Source: Ascoidea asiatica
Taxonomy: Eukaryota > Ascomycota > Saccharomycetes > Ascoideales > Ascoideaceae
Direction: 5' to 3'
Assembly: GCA_001600695.1 (NCBI GenBank)
Contig: BCKQ01000003.1
Coordinates: 682,001-746,000 of the forward strand
DNA: 64,000 bases
Shown here: positions 22,454 through 31,708 of the stretch, one piece after another
Layout of the letters: every line of letters starts with the position of its first letter
Position numbering within the stretch: the stretch's first letter is position 1
Notes under the pieces: model-generated
Told to the model about the DNA's origin: nothing
Databases searched by the model: none
Seen by the model: only the letters and a program-made list of their open reading frames with translations
Made by a program: the position numbers and the translations under genes

Positions 22454-23048
22454 GAAATTATAATTATTTAATATTTAAAATTTAATCAATAAATAAAAAT
22501 GAATATTTCATTGAAAATCTTTATCTATTTGTAGTTATTTCAATTATTATTTAATTTTATCTTTTTTTTAGAAATCTGAATATATTGATCCAATTTCAAA
22601 ATATTTGAGTGATCAAACAAGAAACTATTCAGCTTATTGTAAAAGCACCAAACCGATCATTAACGGGACAGTTTTTACGTTCTAACGAGACCACTCAAAC
22701 GAAAAGAAAATACGCAATCTAAGTGAAGAGACATGAAAATTAGCTTAAGACAATTTTTTGAAGAGAAGAAAATACTGTGAATAAAACAGATTGATCAACG
22801 AAATGAAATGAAATCAAAAATGATTTAGAGTTTAGATGAATAGATAGTTAAATTGAAAAAAAAAAGAAAATGAAATAAAGTATTTAAAGAGAGCAAAGTT
22901 AATGAAAAAAAATAAATAATATATAAAATGGAAAAAATGCAATATGAATTATAGCTAAATCATTATTTTACAAAAAAAAGAATTGTGAAATGAATTAATA
23001 GTTAGAAGTTTTCAAAAATTAATACAAAAAAGAAAGTTGGAAAAAAAC
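22454..23048. other. Convergent intergenic region RPN7 / VPS73-type gene
   Basis: A 3'-3' spacer of 595 bp. A 37-codon open stretch begins after TTTTTTTTAG at about 22572 and ends at a TAA near 22686. It looks superficially like a terminal exon, but no partner exon, ATG or TACTAAY was found upstream, so I do not call it. The rest is A-rich 3' flank. Confidence 0.4.
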
Positions 23049-24771
23049 TTATTCTAATCTTCTTTGATGTTCTTCATCATCATAAGTACCCCAAACGTCA
23101 AAATATGATTTTTTACCTTTAGTTTCAGGTATAAAAGAATAAACAAAAATTGCAAAAAGTGAACACATTAAAGCGAAAATAAAATAAACAGAACCACCGA
23201 TTGAATCATTTAAAATTGGAAATAAATAACCAATTAAAAAAGTTGAAGACCAATTCATTATTGTACCATAACTTTGAGCAATACTTGAAGCATTTAATTG
23301 AGTTACTTCAGATACAATTAAAAATGGAATTGGACCAACACCTAAAGCAAAAGCAATAATATAAAGAAAAGTTGCAAATACAATTAAAATTGATTTTGAG
23401 AAAATTATTGCAATTGCAATTAAAAAACATGCAATTGACATCACAGACCTTGAATAAATTAATAATGGTTTTCTACCAAGTTTATCAACTAAAGTTCCTG
23501 ATAAAAAAGTCACAATAACATTTAATATTGAAATTGTACAATTTATTGCAACAGCATAATTTGGTAATAATGAAGCAATTACAGAAACTCCATAAAAAAT
23601 TATTGAATTTATACCACAAAATTGTTGACCAGTAAGAACACCAGTTGTAACAATTAAAGATTTTAAATAAAAACCTGAAAAAATATAATCATAAAATGAA
23701 ACTGAAGATTTTTTTTCTTTTAAATCAATTGAAGAATCATTAATTATTTGATTTGAATCACCTAAAGAATCATCAATAGAAATTGGATTATTATTTAATA
23801 AATTATCAGTTTCTAGATTTGAATTTAAATTTGAAGTTGAAGTGGAATTTGAATTTGAAGTAGAATCAGAAGTTGAAATTGAATCTTTTGATAACCATTC
23901 AGTTACTTCAATATCAGAAATATTTTTATTGCCACCTCTTAATTTATTTAAAACAATTTTAGCTTCAATAATTTTATTATTTTTAGCTAACCATTTTGGA
24001 GATTCATCAATTAAATAAAAACCTAAGATATTTAAAAATCCAAGAATTATACCAATTAATAATAAATATCTCCATTGATAATCATTTGCCCATTTTAAAG
24101 CTAAAGATTGAGTTAATAAAATACCTAAATTAATTGAAACTTGATTCATAGTACCTAAAAGACCTCTTAAATGAATTGGACTAATTTCATTAATTAATAA
24201 TGGAGTTACAACTATTGAAGCACCAGTACCAATACCAATTATAATTCTGCCAATTAATAAATGAATAAAAGTATTTGAAAAAGAAAGTATTAAAGAACCA
24301 AGAATGAAAAAAAAACAATTGATAAAAGAGGAACCTTTTCTACCTAATTTATCAGATAATTTACTTGCAATTATTGAACCAATTAAACCACCAATTGAAA
24401 TCATTGAAGTTGCCATTCCAACATCTTTTGAATCCATTGGAATACATTGTTTATAATCATGTTTTCCAAACCAAGTATCTTCATATTGAATATCTGGAAA
24501 ACCTGGACCAGGTACTGATTGTCTACAAGATAATATACTTTCTGGAGCATTTAATTCAGACTGTAAAAAAAAGAAAAAAAAGTAAAAAAGATATTAGTAA
24601 CTGGATTTTCTTAATAGAATAGAATCTTTTGAGTAATTTTCTAATAAAATTTCCAAATAGATTAATTCAAATACATACCATATGATAACCAAATTGAATA
24701 CTTCCTAGACAAGCTACAAAAGTGGTGAACACCAATCTAGAAGTCCAACCGGTAGGATTTGAATTCGACAT
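23049..24771 (-). CDS. VPS73: Sugar-porter family (MFS) protein, Vps73/Ybr241c type (spliced)
   Basis: A 12-TM major facilitator of the sugar-porter family; the S. cerevisiae relatives Ybr241c and Vps73 are vacuolar/mitochondrial with no settled substrate. Exon 1 is 24771-24679 (31 codons, TM1 with GSIQFGYHM). The intron is 24678-24561 and exon 2 is 24560-23049. Splicing yields 534 aa with the diagnostic junction GYHM|SELNAPESILSC, matching GYHIAELNAP of Ybr241c. The first loop has YEDTWFGKHDYKQCIP. MFS signatures seen: GRKGSSFIN, GRIIIGIGTGASIVVTPLL, LNQVSINLGILL-type MNQVSINLGILLTQSLALK, DESPKWL, GQQFCGINSIIFYG, DKLGRKPLL, PETKGKK. A Ser/Asn/Thr-rich central loop (roughly residues 250-290) is expanded. 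Substrate unknown. Confidence 0.9.
24561..24678 (-). other. VPS73-type gene intron (118 nt)
   Basis: Donor GTATGT at 24678-24673, branch site TACTAAT at 24599-24593, acceptor TTTTACAG ending at 24561. The intron is in phase 0 and interrupts the gene just after TM1. Confidence 0.92.
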
Positions 24772-25611
24772 TATGAAATTAAACGAGTCTGAAGCTGTCA
24801 ACAGATAAAACAATTAATTAATCAATTAAACAATTAATAAAATTATCAATTACTCAATCATTCAATATATCTATTAATCAATTATATAATTATTGACCAG
24901 CTCTATCAGTTCAATCAGCTCAACATTGACTAAATCATATCAAGGTTATCAAGGTGGAAGTGTTTTGGATAGATCTGGCTGATATCGAAGGAGGCACACT
25001 CATCATCTTCGAGTTGTTTATCCCCCACAGTACTGGTAGCAAACTTCTCAGCGATTATCCGGGGAGTAAAGGATCCCTTTCAGTGGTAGATCCTTATTAG
25101 TGGTATAAACAGCATTATACATTGAACAACATTACAATACACTAAAATACAGCCTGTTGTTTTAGGGCTTTGAGTCGGCAATATCACATGTTATATGTAA
25201 GGGCTCTAAATATAGTTTATACATATGACTGTTTTTGAATTCTTGCAATGAATGAATTGTCACAATGTACTCCTAGTAGTACTTTACTCACGTGCAAGAG
25301 TGCTTTTCAGAACCACGAAAAGCAGACAATAATATAAAGTGGATGCAGGATGGGTGTGCTATGCGGTGCTCTTAATAAATCCTAGCAGACAAGGCTCGCT
25401 GTGAGAGTGCAGTGATTTCCATCATCTCAGTGCCAGAGCCAGACCCAGTGATTATTCGTAGTGTGGAAAATGAAGCTAACACCTGAATCAGAAAATTCAT
25501 CAATTAATCAATAATTAATTCTATATTTTAATATATTGAAATTTAATATTTCATAATCTGTTTCATTGGTTTAAAGTAGAAGATTAATCATAATATAATA
25601 ATAATATCAAA
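24772..25611. promoter_or_regulatory. Divergent promoter VPS73-type gene / RPL28
   Basis: 840 bp with a broad GC-richer core at about 24950-25460. It holds TTAGGGCT (Tbf1-like) at 25162-25169, AGGGCTCTAA at 25200-25209 (reverse complement of TTAGAGCCCT) and CACGTG (Cbf1-like) at 25289-25294. In Candida albicans, Tbf1 with Cbf1 drives ribosomal-protein genes, so this arrangement fits RPL28. No Rap1-type site was recognised. Confidence 0.55.
25162..25169 (+). promoter_or_regulatory. Tbf1-like site TTAGGGCT
   Basis: Matches the reverse complement of ARCCCTAA, the Tbf1 consensus, and lies 443 bp upstream of the RPL28 start. A second perfect copy is at 4479-4486, upstream of the NUM1-like gene. 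Confidence 0.45.
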
Positions 25612-26810
25612 ATGCCTACCAGATTAACAAAAACCAGAAAACACAGAGGTAACGTCTCAGGTATGTCTATTTATTTCTCTCTTCAAAAAAAAAATAAGAG
25701 AAAATTATATCACCTATTGATTGAAATGGAAAGGAATTAATTAAAACTAGTGAATTAGTATTTAATGAGTAAAAAAGAACAATATAGAGCAAATTATGGA
25801 GAAGTATTTTATGGAAAAACAAATATATATCAAATAATCTGGAAGAATTATACAAAATCAATCATAAAATATTTTACTGTTTATGTATAAATGCAGAAAG
25901 GACATTAAACAATTGGAAATATTTAAAGGAGAAGAAATTGTCCAATTCCAGTAGTAAGAAATAAAAGAACTTCTAGTGAATTTGAGAAAGAAGAAAAATT
26001 TATAATCTAAAAGAAAAAATTTCATTATAATCGAATTTTCAAAGGAAACTTTTTTTTATTCCAATATTTTTTTAACTGAGTTTTAAATGTTTTTCAAAAT
26101 TTATTCCAATTATCTTAATCGATTCAAAATGAAAATAGTAAAAAATAACAATACACATTATTGGGTTTTAAAGTATCTAGTTAATTTACTTATTTCAAAT
26201 AATTTAAAAAAAAGTCATCATTTACTCAAGCCACTCATTTTACTTCAGAATTCAATAATTCTTTTCTTCTCATTATAATCTTACTTCAAATCTTAAAAAA
26301 AAAACCAAATCAATTTGATTTCTTTCTGAAGGCTTTTTCTTTCAAAAAATATTTAAATAGTGTAAAGATTCATTTACTAACTTATTGTTCATTTTTATTA
26401 TTATTTTAGCCGGTAATGGTCGTGTCGGAAAACATAGAAAGCATCCCGGTGGACGTGGTAAAGCTGGTGGTCAACATCATCATAGAATTGCAATGGATAA
26501 ATACCATCCAGGTTATTTCGGTAAAGTAGGTATGAGATTTTTCCATAAACAAAAAAATCCATTCTGGAAACCTGTTGTAAATTTAGATAAATTATGGACT
26601 TTATTACCTGAAGAAAAAAGAGAGTTTTACTTAAAAAATTCAACTTCTAAAAAAGCTCCAGTTATTGATACTTTAGCTGCTGGTTATGGTAAAGTTTTAG
26701 GTAAAGGTAGATTACCAAATGTACCTGTTATTGTAAAAGCAAGATTTGTTTCTCAATTAGCCGAAGAAAAAATTAAAGCTGCAGGTGGTGTTGTTGAATT
26801 AATTGCTTAA
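25612..26810 (+). CDS. RPL28: Ribosomal protein L28 (uL15), spliced
   Basis: A 60S large-subunit protein of the uL15 family. Exon 1 is 25612-25660 ([16 protein letters not shown] + G). The intron is 25661-26409 and exon 2 is 26410-26810. The spliced product is 149 aa, the same length as S. cerevisiae Rpl28. The signature is the Gly/His/Arg-rich N-terminus [19 protein letters not shown], then [14 protein letters not shown] and the C-terminal uL15 signature around [18 protein letters not shown]. Codon use is strongly biased, as expected for a highly expressed gene. The intron in this gene, close to the start, is shared with S. cerevisiae. It diverges from the VPS73-type gene. Confidence 0.98.
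25661..26409 (+). other. RPL28 intron (749 nt)
   Basis: Donor GTATGT at 25661-25666, branch site TACTAAC at 26375-26381, acceptor ATTTTAG ending at 26409. It is by far the longest intron in the window and the only one with the canonical TACTAAC. I looked for a box C/D snoRNA inside and found CTGA motifs (about 26073 and 26326) but no convincing C box. Confidence 0.95.
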
Positions 26811-27163
26811 TTATTTTAATTATACTATTAAATCTAAATAATAAATACTAAATGATAAATAAATACTATAATTTTAACAATTTTGTTACAGTTTATTTAT
26901 TAACTCTATTCTATAACTAAAGGAATAAAAATAGTTTGATAAACTTCTAAACTAATATAATATATATTATATCTTTAATTTTTGATATTCTATCTATAAA
27001 AAATTGATCCTAATCAAAATTAAATAACGTTTAAATTTGTTTAACTTAACTTTCATTATAAATTGTCAATTCTAATAAGCTTAATCTACTTATAAGCAAT
27101 TTGTTATTGTTCATATATTTAATACTTTTTAGTGAAACATTTTTTTTAGTTTCAGTTTCAGGT
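26811..27163. other. Convergent intergenic region RPL28 / DOM34
   Basis: A 353-bp 3'-3' spacer of AT-rich DNA with alternating TA runs near 26958-26975. No gene or RNA was recognised. Confidence 0.5.
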
Positions 27164-28327
27164 TTAACTTTCTTCTTCTTCTTCTTCACTATCACTATCA
27201 CTATCATCTAAATCCGGCACAGGATATTTTAAAATACATCCAATTCCAGTTAATCTATTTAATTGTTCACCAGATTCATGTAAACTTGAGAAAATATTAA
27301 CTTTACCACCTAACTTTTCAACTTCTTCAACTAATTTAATATATTTCTTTCTTAATTTAACATCATCATTTTTAAATAAATTTTCTGTAATTAATAGATT
27401 TTCAACTGCACCTAATTCAACAGCTTTTGCAACTTCTTTATTACCATACCAAGATTTATCATTATCATTATTTAAATTTTTAAAAAATTTTTCTAAAATT
27501 AAAATATCTTTTGAATATTTTGTATCTATAAGTTTTTTAATTATTGAAGGAGATTTTAAAGCTTCTTCTAAACCTTGTAAATAACCAGTAGAAGAATGTG
27601 CAATAATATATTTTGACTTTGATTTAAATATTTCTTCATCATGATTTAAAAGAGCTTGATTAAAAATTACATCATATAAATTTTGTGCAATAAAACCAGG
27701 TGATGCAATTATTATTGCTTTTAATTTATCCAATTTAAATATTCTTTTCATTGATTCATTAACTAAAAGCAAGAAATTTTTCATTGATTTATCATGACTT
27801 GAACTATCACCTCTTTTTTTTTTAGGTATTTGTTTTTCAATTTTATTCATTAAAATTGTCATATTTTCAGTAATTAAACAAATATGAGCAATTCCTTCTT
27901 CTAAAACAACAGCACCAATTTCTGCTTTATTTTCAACAGAACATGCTTTTGAAATTATTTCACAAGCAATTGTATCCCAATCATCTAAATATAAAGTAAA
28001 AGGATAATTTGTATCAATATCCACAGTTTGATAAGAATTTATTGGAACATCAGGATGTGCAACTGTTGTTCTACCTTTTACTCTCAATGAATTTGAATTT
28101 GGAGTAAAATCAACATTTTCAATACTTAGTCTTAACTTAATTAATTTTCTTTCAGTTTTCTTACTTGATTCAGAATATGATTTCTTGATATTTCTTAGAG
28201 TCTTTACTTCAATCTCACAATCTTTTTGAATCAAATTATATAATGCCCAAATATCATCCCCATCTTGAGCTTGTAAAGTGGCATATCCACTTGAATCCTT
28301 TTCTATTTTCTGTTTGATTAATTTCAT
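27164..28327 (-). CDS. DOM34: Dom34/Pelota ribosome-rescue factor
   Basis: An eRF1-like protein that, with the GTPase Hbs1, splits ribosomes stalled on truncated or blocked mRNA (no-go and non-stop decay). 387 aa, the same size as S. cerevisiae Dom34. The N-terminal Sm-like domain opens MKLIKQKIEKDSSGYATLQ. The central domain shows AVVLEEGIAHICLITENMT, PKKKRGDSS and IIIASPGFIAQNLYD. The eRF1_3 C-terminal domain includes DTKYSKDI, DKSWYGNKEVAKAVELGA and GIGCILKYPVPDL, with an acidic tail of Asp/Ser/Glu. No GGQ tripeptide is present, as expected for Dom34 and unlike eRF1. It lies head-to-tail with CUE3, another stalled-ribosome factor. Confidence 0.95.
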   Translation of the reverse strand: MKLIKQKIEKDSSGYATLQAQDGDDIWALYNLIQKDCEIEVKTLRNIKKSYSESSKKTERKLIKLRLSIENVDFTPNSNSLRVKGRTTVAHPDVPINSYQTVDIDTNYPFTLYLDDWDTIACEIISKACSVENKAEIGAVVLEEGIAHICLITENMTILMNKIEKQIPKKKRGDSSSHDKSMKNFLLLVNESMKRIFKLDKLKAIIIASPGFIAQNLYDVIFNQALLNHDEEIFKSKSKYIIAHSSTGYLQGLEEALKSPSIIKKLIDTKYSKDILILEKFFKNLNNDNDKSWYGNKEVAKAVELGAVENLLITENLFKNDDVKLRKKYIKLVEEVEKLGGKVNIFSSLHESGEQLNRLTGIGCILKYPVPDLDDSDSDSEEEEEES

Positions 28328-28925
28328 TATAAAGTCCTTGTTTTGTAATTATCTTTTTGAATAGAGTTGTAAGCGAGTTCTTGTTAATTCTATAATTCCT
28401 CTATCATTTTCTTTCTACTTATTTCAGTGTTTCCACAGCTATTCATTCATTGCTTCTGTCTGTTTATTCTATTTCAAACTACTCTTCAGATGATTTAAAA
28501 TAATTTTATTTCATTTTAAATTTATCAACGAGTGAAAAAAGCTCACCAATTGGAGATAACACCGCCACGTTGAGGATAGTAATCCATATACAGGTAATAT
28601 GGCGCAGCACATGACCTTGGGCCAAAAACATTTCCAACCACTCACAAAAACCAGAAGCTGCTGCTGGGCATAGAAAGCAGTTGATGAAGCTGAAATTACA
28701 TCAAGGCAGTACTTGGAGTGCAGATAAAATAATCTATATCTATTGAAAGAGATCAAATACTACTTTCTAGGATGCTGAAATGTTATAAAAACAGCGATGG
28801 AAACTTGTCATAACGTAAAGCTCAATTTTATTTATTTTTATATACTTTCCGAATCTATTTGAGTCTTTGAATCAATTGATCAAATAATGTTTATGATAAA
28901 AAATATTTTAAAAAAATGATTAAAT
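28328..28925. promoter_or_regulatory. Intergenic region CUE3 / DOM34
   Basis: A 598-bp spacer between tandem minus-strand genes, that is, the DOM34 promoter plus the CUE3 3' flank. A GC-richer island lies at about 28540-28760 and includes ACCGCCACGTTG. An 81-codon minus-strand ORF inside it is Cys- and aromatic-rich with codon use unlike the neighbours, and is probably fortuitous. Confidence 0.45.
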
Positions 28926-31280
28926 CTAGCCTAACTGATTCATTTTTTTATCATGGCCTGCTTTTCTATTATGATTTGCCTTTTTGCTTTTATTCTTTTC
29001 ATTTTTAGCATAATTTCTTTTGGTTTGTTGCTCATTTCCACCAGAAGTTTTTGTACTGTTGGGCTTAGCTTTGCTATTGGAATTACTTGAACTATTGGTT
29101 GGTTTATTAGGCATAGTGTTATCTTTCTTCGAACCTTTTGATCCATTATTATCCTTGTTATTATTATCTGCATTGTTGGCATTTCTTCTAGGCCTATTTT
29201 GATTATTACTATTGCTTTTAGTTGCTTTACTATTATTATTATCATCATTACTATCATTATTTTTGGTATTATTAGTATTATTCTTATCTGTGCTCTTTTT
29301 ATGATTATTACTTCTAATATTCTTGTTATCTTTTTCTTCCACTTTTTCTTTCTGTTTATTCATTGTGTTACTCGTTCGATCATTATTACCAAAATTATCA
29401 GTTTTATCAATTGATTCAATTTCGCTTAACCCTTCTTCTATAATTTTTCTTCTATACGACGTTGAAGGAAGTATAAGTTCCTGCTTACCATCAAACATGT
29501 ATTTATTTTCTAAAATTTGTGCTCTTTTTGGACTTTTCAAAATCATTCTACTCCATCCTTCAATTTGTTCATCCGACCAATTAGTACTATTTTTTAATTT
29601 TTTTCTTGAACTTGAATTTCTTGAAGTTTTTAATAATTGATCTGGATTACTTTTGAATACATTCCATAAATTTTTTTCAATTTTATCATATTCACTTTCT
29701 TCTTTTTTTGGATATTTTTGATCATTTAAAGCTTTTGAACCCGAATATATTTCTGCATCAAGATATGTATCATCTGGTTCATCTTCATCTGCTTCATATA
29801 ATAATTGTAATGTTTTTTTACGTAATGCTTCTTGAGTTTCTTCACTTTCTTTATCTACAAATTTTTTTTTACCAATTGAAAAATCATTTGATGTAAATTT
29901 GGAATTAGATATATCATCTCCATCATATATTGATCTTTTCTTAATTTTATATTCAGGTTTTTTAATTTCTTTTGGTTTAATATGTTCTATAGGTTCTTCT
30001 TTCGGTATTCCTGAAAGTAAATTAGGATCTTCAAATAATTTGTTTATAATCATTTCCGAATTATTATCAAATTGTTGTAATAATATTTTGGCTTGATATT
30101 TGGAACACTCTGGAAAAATTTCAACAATGGAATTAATATCATCTTCTTTTATTTGAATTTGAAATTCGTTATTGTTGAAAATTTCGCTTTCAGTTTCAAT
30201 TTCTGTTTCCTTTTCATTCTCATTTTCATTTTCATCATCTAGTTTAATTAAATTATCTAGATTTAAAAATGGTAACCTTTTATCTAAATCTGGTTTGTTT
30301 AATTTAAAAAAATCAGTTAATACTACACCAGAAAAAAGTGGAGATAACTTTAATGAATAAGCATTATTTATATTTAATTCAACAAATAATTTCAATAATT
30401 TATCTAAAGAACAAGATAATAAAGATAAAAACATTAATTGCTGAGAAATATTTGAATTTACACCTTGACCATCAGAATAAAATTTTTCTAAAATTTCAAT
30501 CCAATTTAAAGTTACAAATTTATCAATAAATTTTTCAAAATTATCATTTCCTGAATTACTTATACTTTTATAGCTGAATTTATTTTTCCTATTATTTTTG
30601 ATAATTGTTTTTGATTGATCTTTTTGATTATTTTTATTATAGTCTTTATTATTATCCTTATTATTAACAATTTTACTATCACTAACAGGCTTAAGATTAA
30701 CAACTCCTAATAGAAAAGCTAAAGTATTTAAATCTTCTTTATCAAATTTTCCATTACCAATTATTAATTGCAAGTGTTTTTGCATTGATGGAATTGAATT
30801 AATTGAAATTTTACTGTAACTACCATCTATCAAGCTTCTTACTACGGATGTATTATCTTTTACATAAACTCGTACTAAATCCCAGCAAGAGCCTCCGTTA
30901 ATCTTTAAAGATATTAACCCATCTTTTTTAATCAATTGAAAACCCCAATACTTCAATAATTTAGAATTATCTCTGATCTGAGGATTAACTGCACCTAATG
31001 TAAAAATCTTTCCTTGTTCTTGAGATATTTCGAATAAATAACCTTTAATAAATTGGTTCAATTGCTCCTGAGAATTCTCACTCAATTTTCTATCTAATTG
31101 ATCAAGACTCAAAAGTTTCAATAAATCAATATAAATTTCAATTAAATGAACCCATATTACAGGATCTTTATCATATAATGAAGATCTTAGTTTAAAAGGT
31201 GGAAATGCTACAATAGGAATCTCCAATGGCTCTTTTTCTTCTACTTCGAATACCTTTTGTTTTCTCTGACTGGTTGCCAT
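28926..31280 (-). CDS. CUE3: Cue3-like CUE-domain protein of the ribosome quality control trigger complex
   Basis: 784 aa (S. cerevisiae Cue3 about 620). Cue3 (Rqt3) works with Slh1 and Rqt4 to split collided, ubiquitinated ribosomes in the cytosol. The N-terminal 200 residues form a helical domain with the Cue3-type opening EIPIVAFPPFKLRSSLYDKD and WVHLIEIYIDLL. The CUE ubiquitin-binding fold is at about 377-415: INSIVEIFPECSKYQAKILL, then a di-Leu-like helix ending in LFEDPNL. Further on, YDGDDISNSKF, the acidic EADEDEPDDTYLDAE and WSDEQIEGWSRMILKSPKR segments fit Cue3/ASCC2. The C-terminal 150 residues are basic and Asn-rich. Identity rests on CUE position and flanking motifs. It is adjacent to DOM34. 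Confidence 0.8.
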   Translation of the reverse strand: MATSQRKQKVFEVEEKEPLEIPIVAFPPFKLRSSLYDKDPVIWVHLIEIYIDLLKLLSLDQLDRKLSENSQEQLNQFIKGYLFEISQEQGKIFTLGAVNPQIRDNSKLLKYWGFQLIKKDGLISLKINGGSCWDLVRVYVKDNTSVVRSLIDGSYSKISINSIPSMQKHLQLIIGNGKFDKEDLNTLAFLLGVVNLKPVSDSKIVNNKDNNKDYNKNNQKDQSKTIIKNNRKNKFSYKSISNSGNDNFEKFIDKFVTLNWIEILEKFYSDGQGVNSNISQQLMFLSLLSCSLDKLLKLFVELNINNAYSLKLSPLFSGVVLTDFFKLNKPDLDKRLPFLNLDNLIKLDDENENENEKETEIETESEIFNNNEFQIQIKEDDINSIVEIFPECSKYQAKILLQQFDNNSEMIINKLFEDPNLLSGIPKEEPIEHIKPKEIKKPEYKIKKRSIYDGDDISNSKFTSNDFSIGKKKFVDKESEETQEALRKKTLQLLYEADEDEPDDTYLDAEIYSGSKALNDQKYPKKEESEYDKIEKNLWNVFKSNPDQLLKTSRNSSSRKKLKNSTNWSDEQIEGWSRMILKSPKRAQILENKYMFDGKQELILPSTSYRRKIIEEGLSEIESIDKTDNFGNNDRTSNTMNKQKEKVEEKDNKNIRSNNHKKSTDKNNTNNTKNNDSNDDNNNSKATKSNSNNQNRPRRNANNADNNNKDNNGSKGSKKDNTMPNKPTNSSSNSNSKAKPNSTKTSGGNEQQTKRNYAKNEKNKSKKANHNRKAGHDKKMNQLG

Positions 31281-31708
31281 AATATTCTTCTTCTGATAAC
31301 CTCTTGAAAATACTTTCTGATTTTTTTTTTTTTATTCTTTTATTTAAGTTATTTAGTTCTTCTCTAAGAAATTAACCTTCCAATATTTATACCAGTGAAG
31401 TATTAACTTTTTATAATTAATGCTCAATGCAGTAACTAAACTTCGCGCAGATTTGAAATCATTGTAATCAATTCCGACCATTTGCACGTGTATTTGGCAC
31501 CTTTCCGGTGAAATGTTTTTTAAAAAAAAAATTTGAACTTTCTCAAAAAAGTTTAAGATCTGAAAAAAATAATCAAAGAATATTGAAAAGTTCAGAGAAA
31601 CTCAAAAACATCAAAATAAACATAAATAGTAAAAAAAAAAAGCGGAAAGAAGTTTTTGGGAAGTTGATCAGAACACTATTTATAGTCTTATTAAATTAAA
31701 GATTAACA
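31281..31708. promoter_or_regulatory. Divergent promoter CUE3 / RPA190
   Basis: 428 bp with CACGTG at 31485-31490 and a short GC-richer core at about 31440-31510. A poly-A/T run lies at 31322-31333. I see no PAC (GCGATGAG) or RRPE element, although RPA190 is a ribosome-biogenesis gene. Confidence 0.5.

Noticed and set aside
22572-22686. Open stretch after TTTTTTTTAG that could be a terminal exon
   Set aside because: No donor, branch site or starting exon was found between the RPN7 stop and this point, and the peptide is unrecognised.
26087-26278. 63-codon ORF inside the RPL28 intron
   Set aside because: It is AT-rich and low complexity, with no homing-endonuclease or maturase motif.
24773-26810. 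Box C/D snoRNA in the RPL28 intron or in neighbouring spacers
   Set aside because: CTGA-like D boxes exist, but no paired RTGATGA C box with terminal stem was found.
28511-28756. 81-codon Cys/Trp-rich ORF between CUE3 and DOM34
   Set aside because: It lies in a GC-richer island and has no recognisable motif or typical codon bias.
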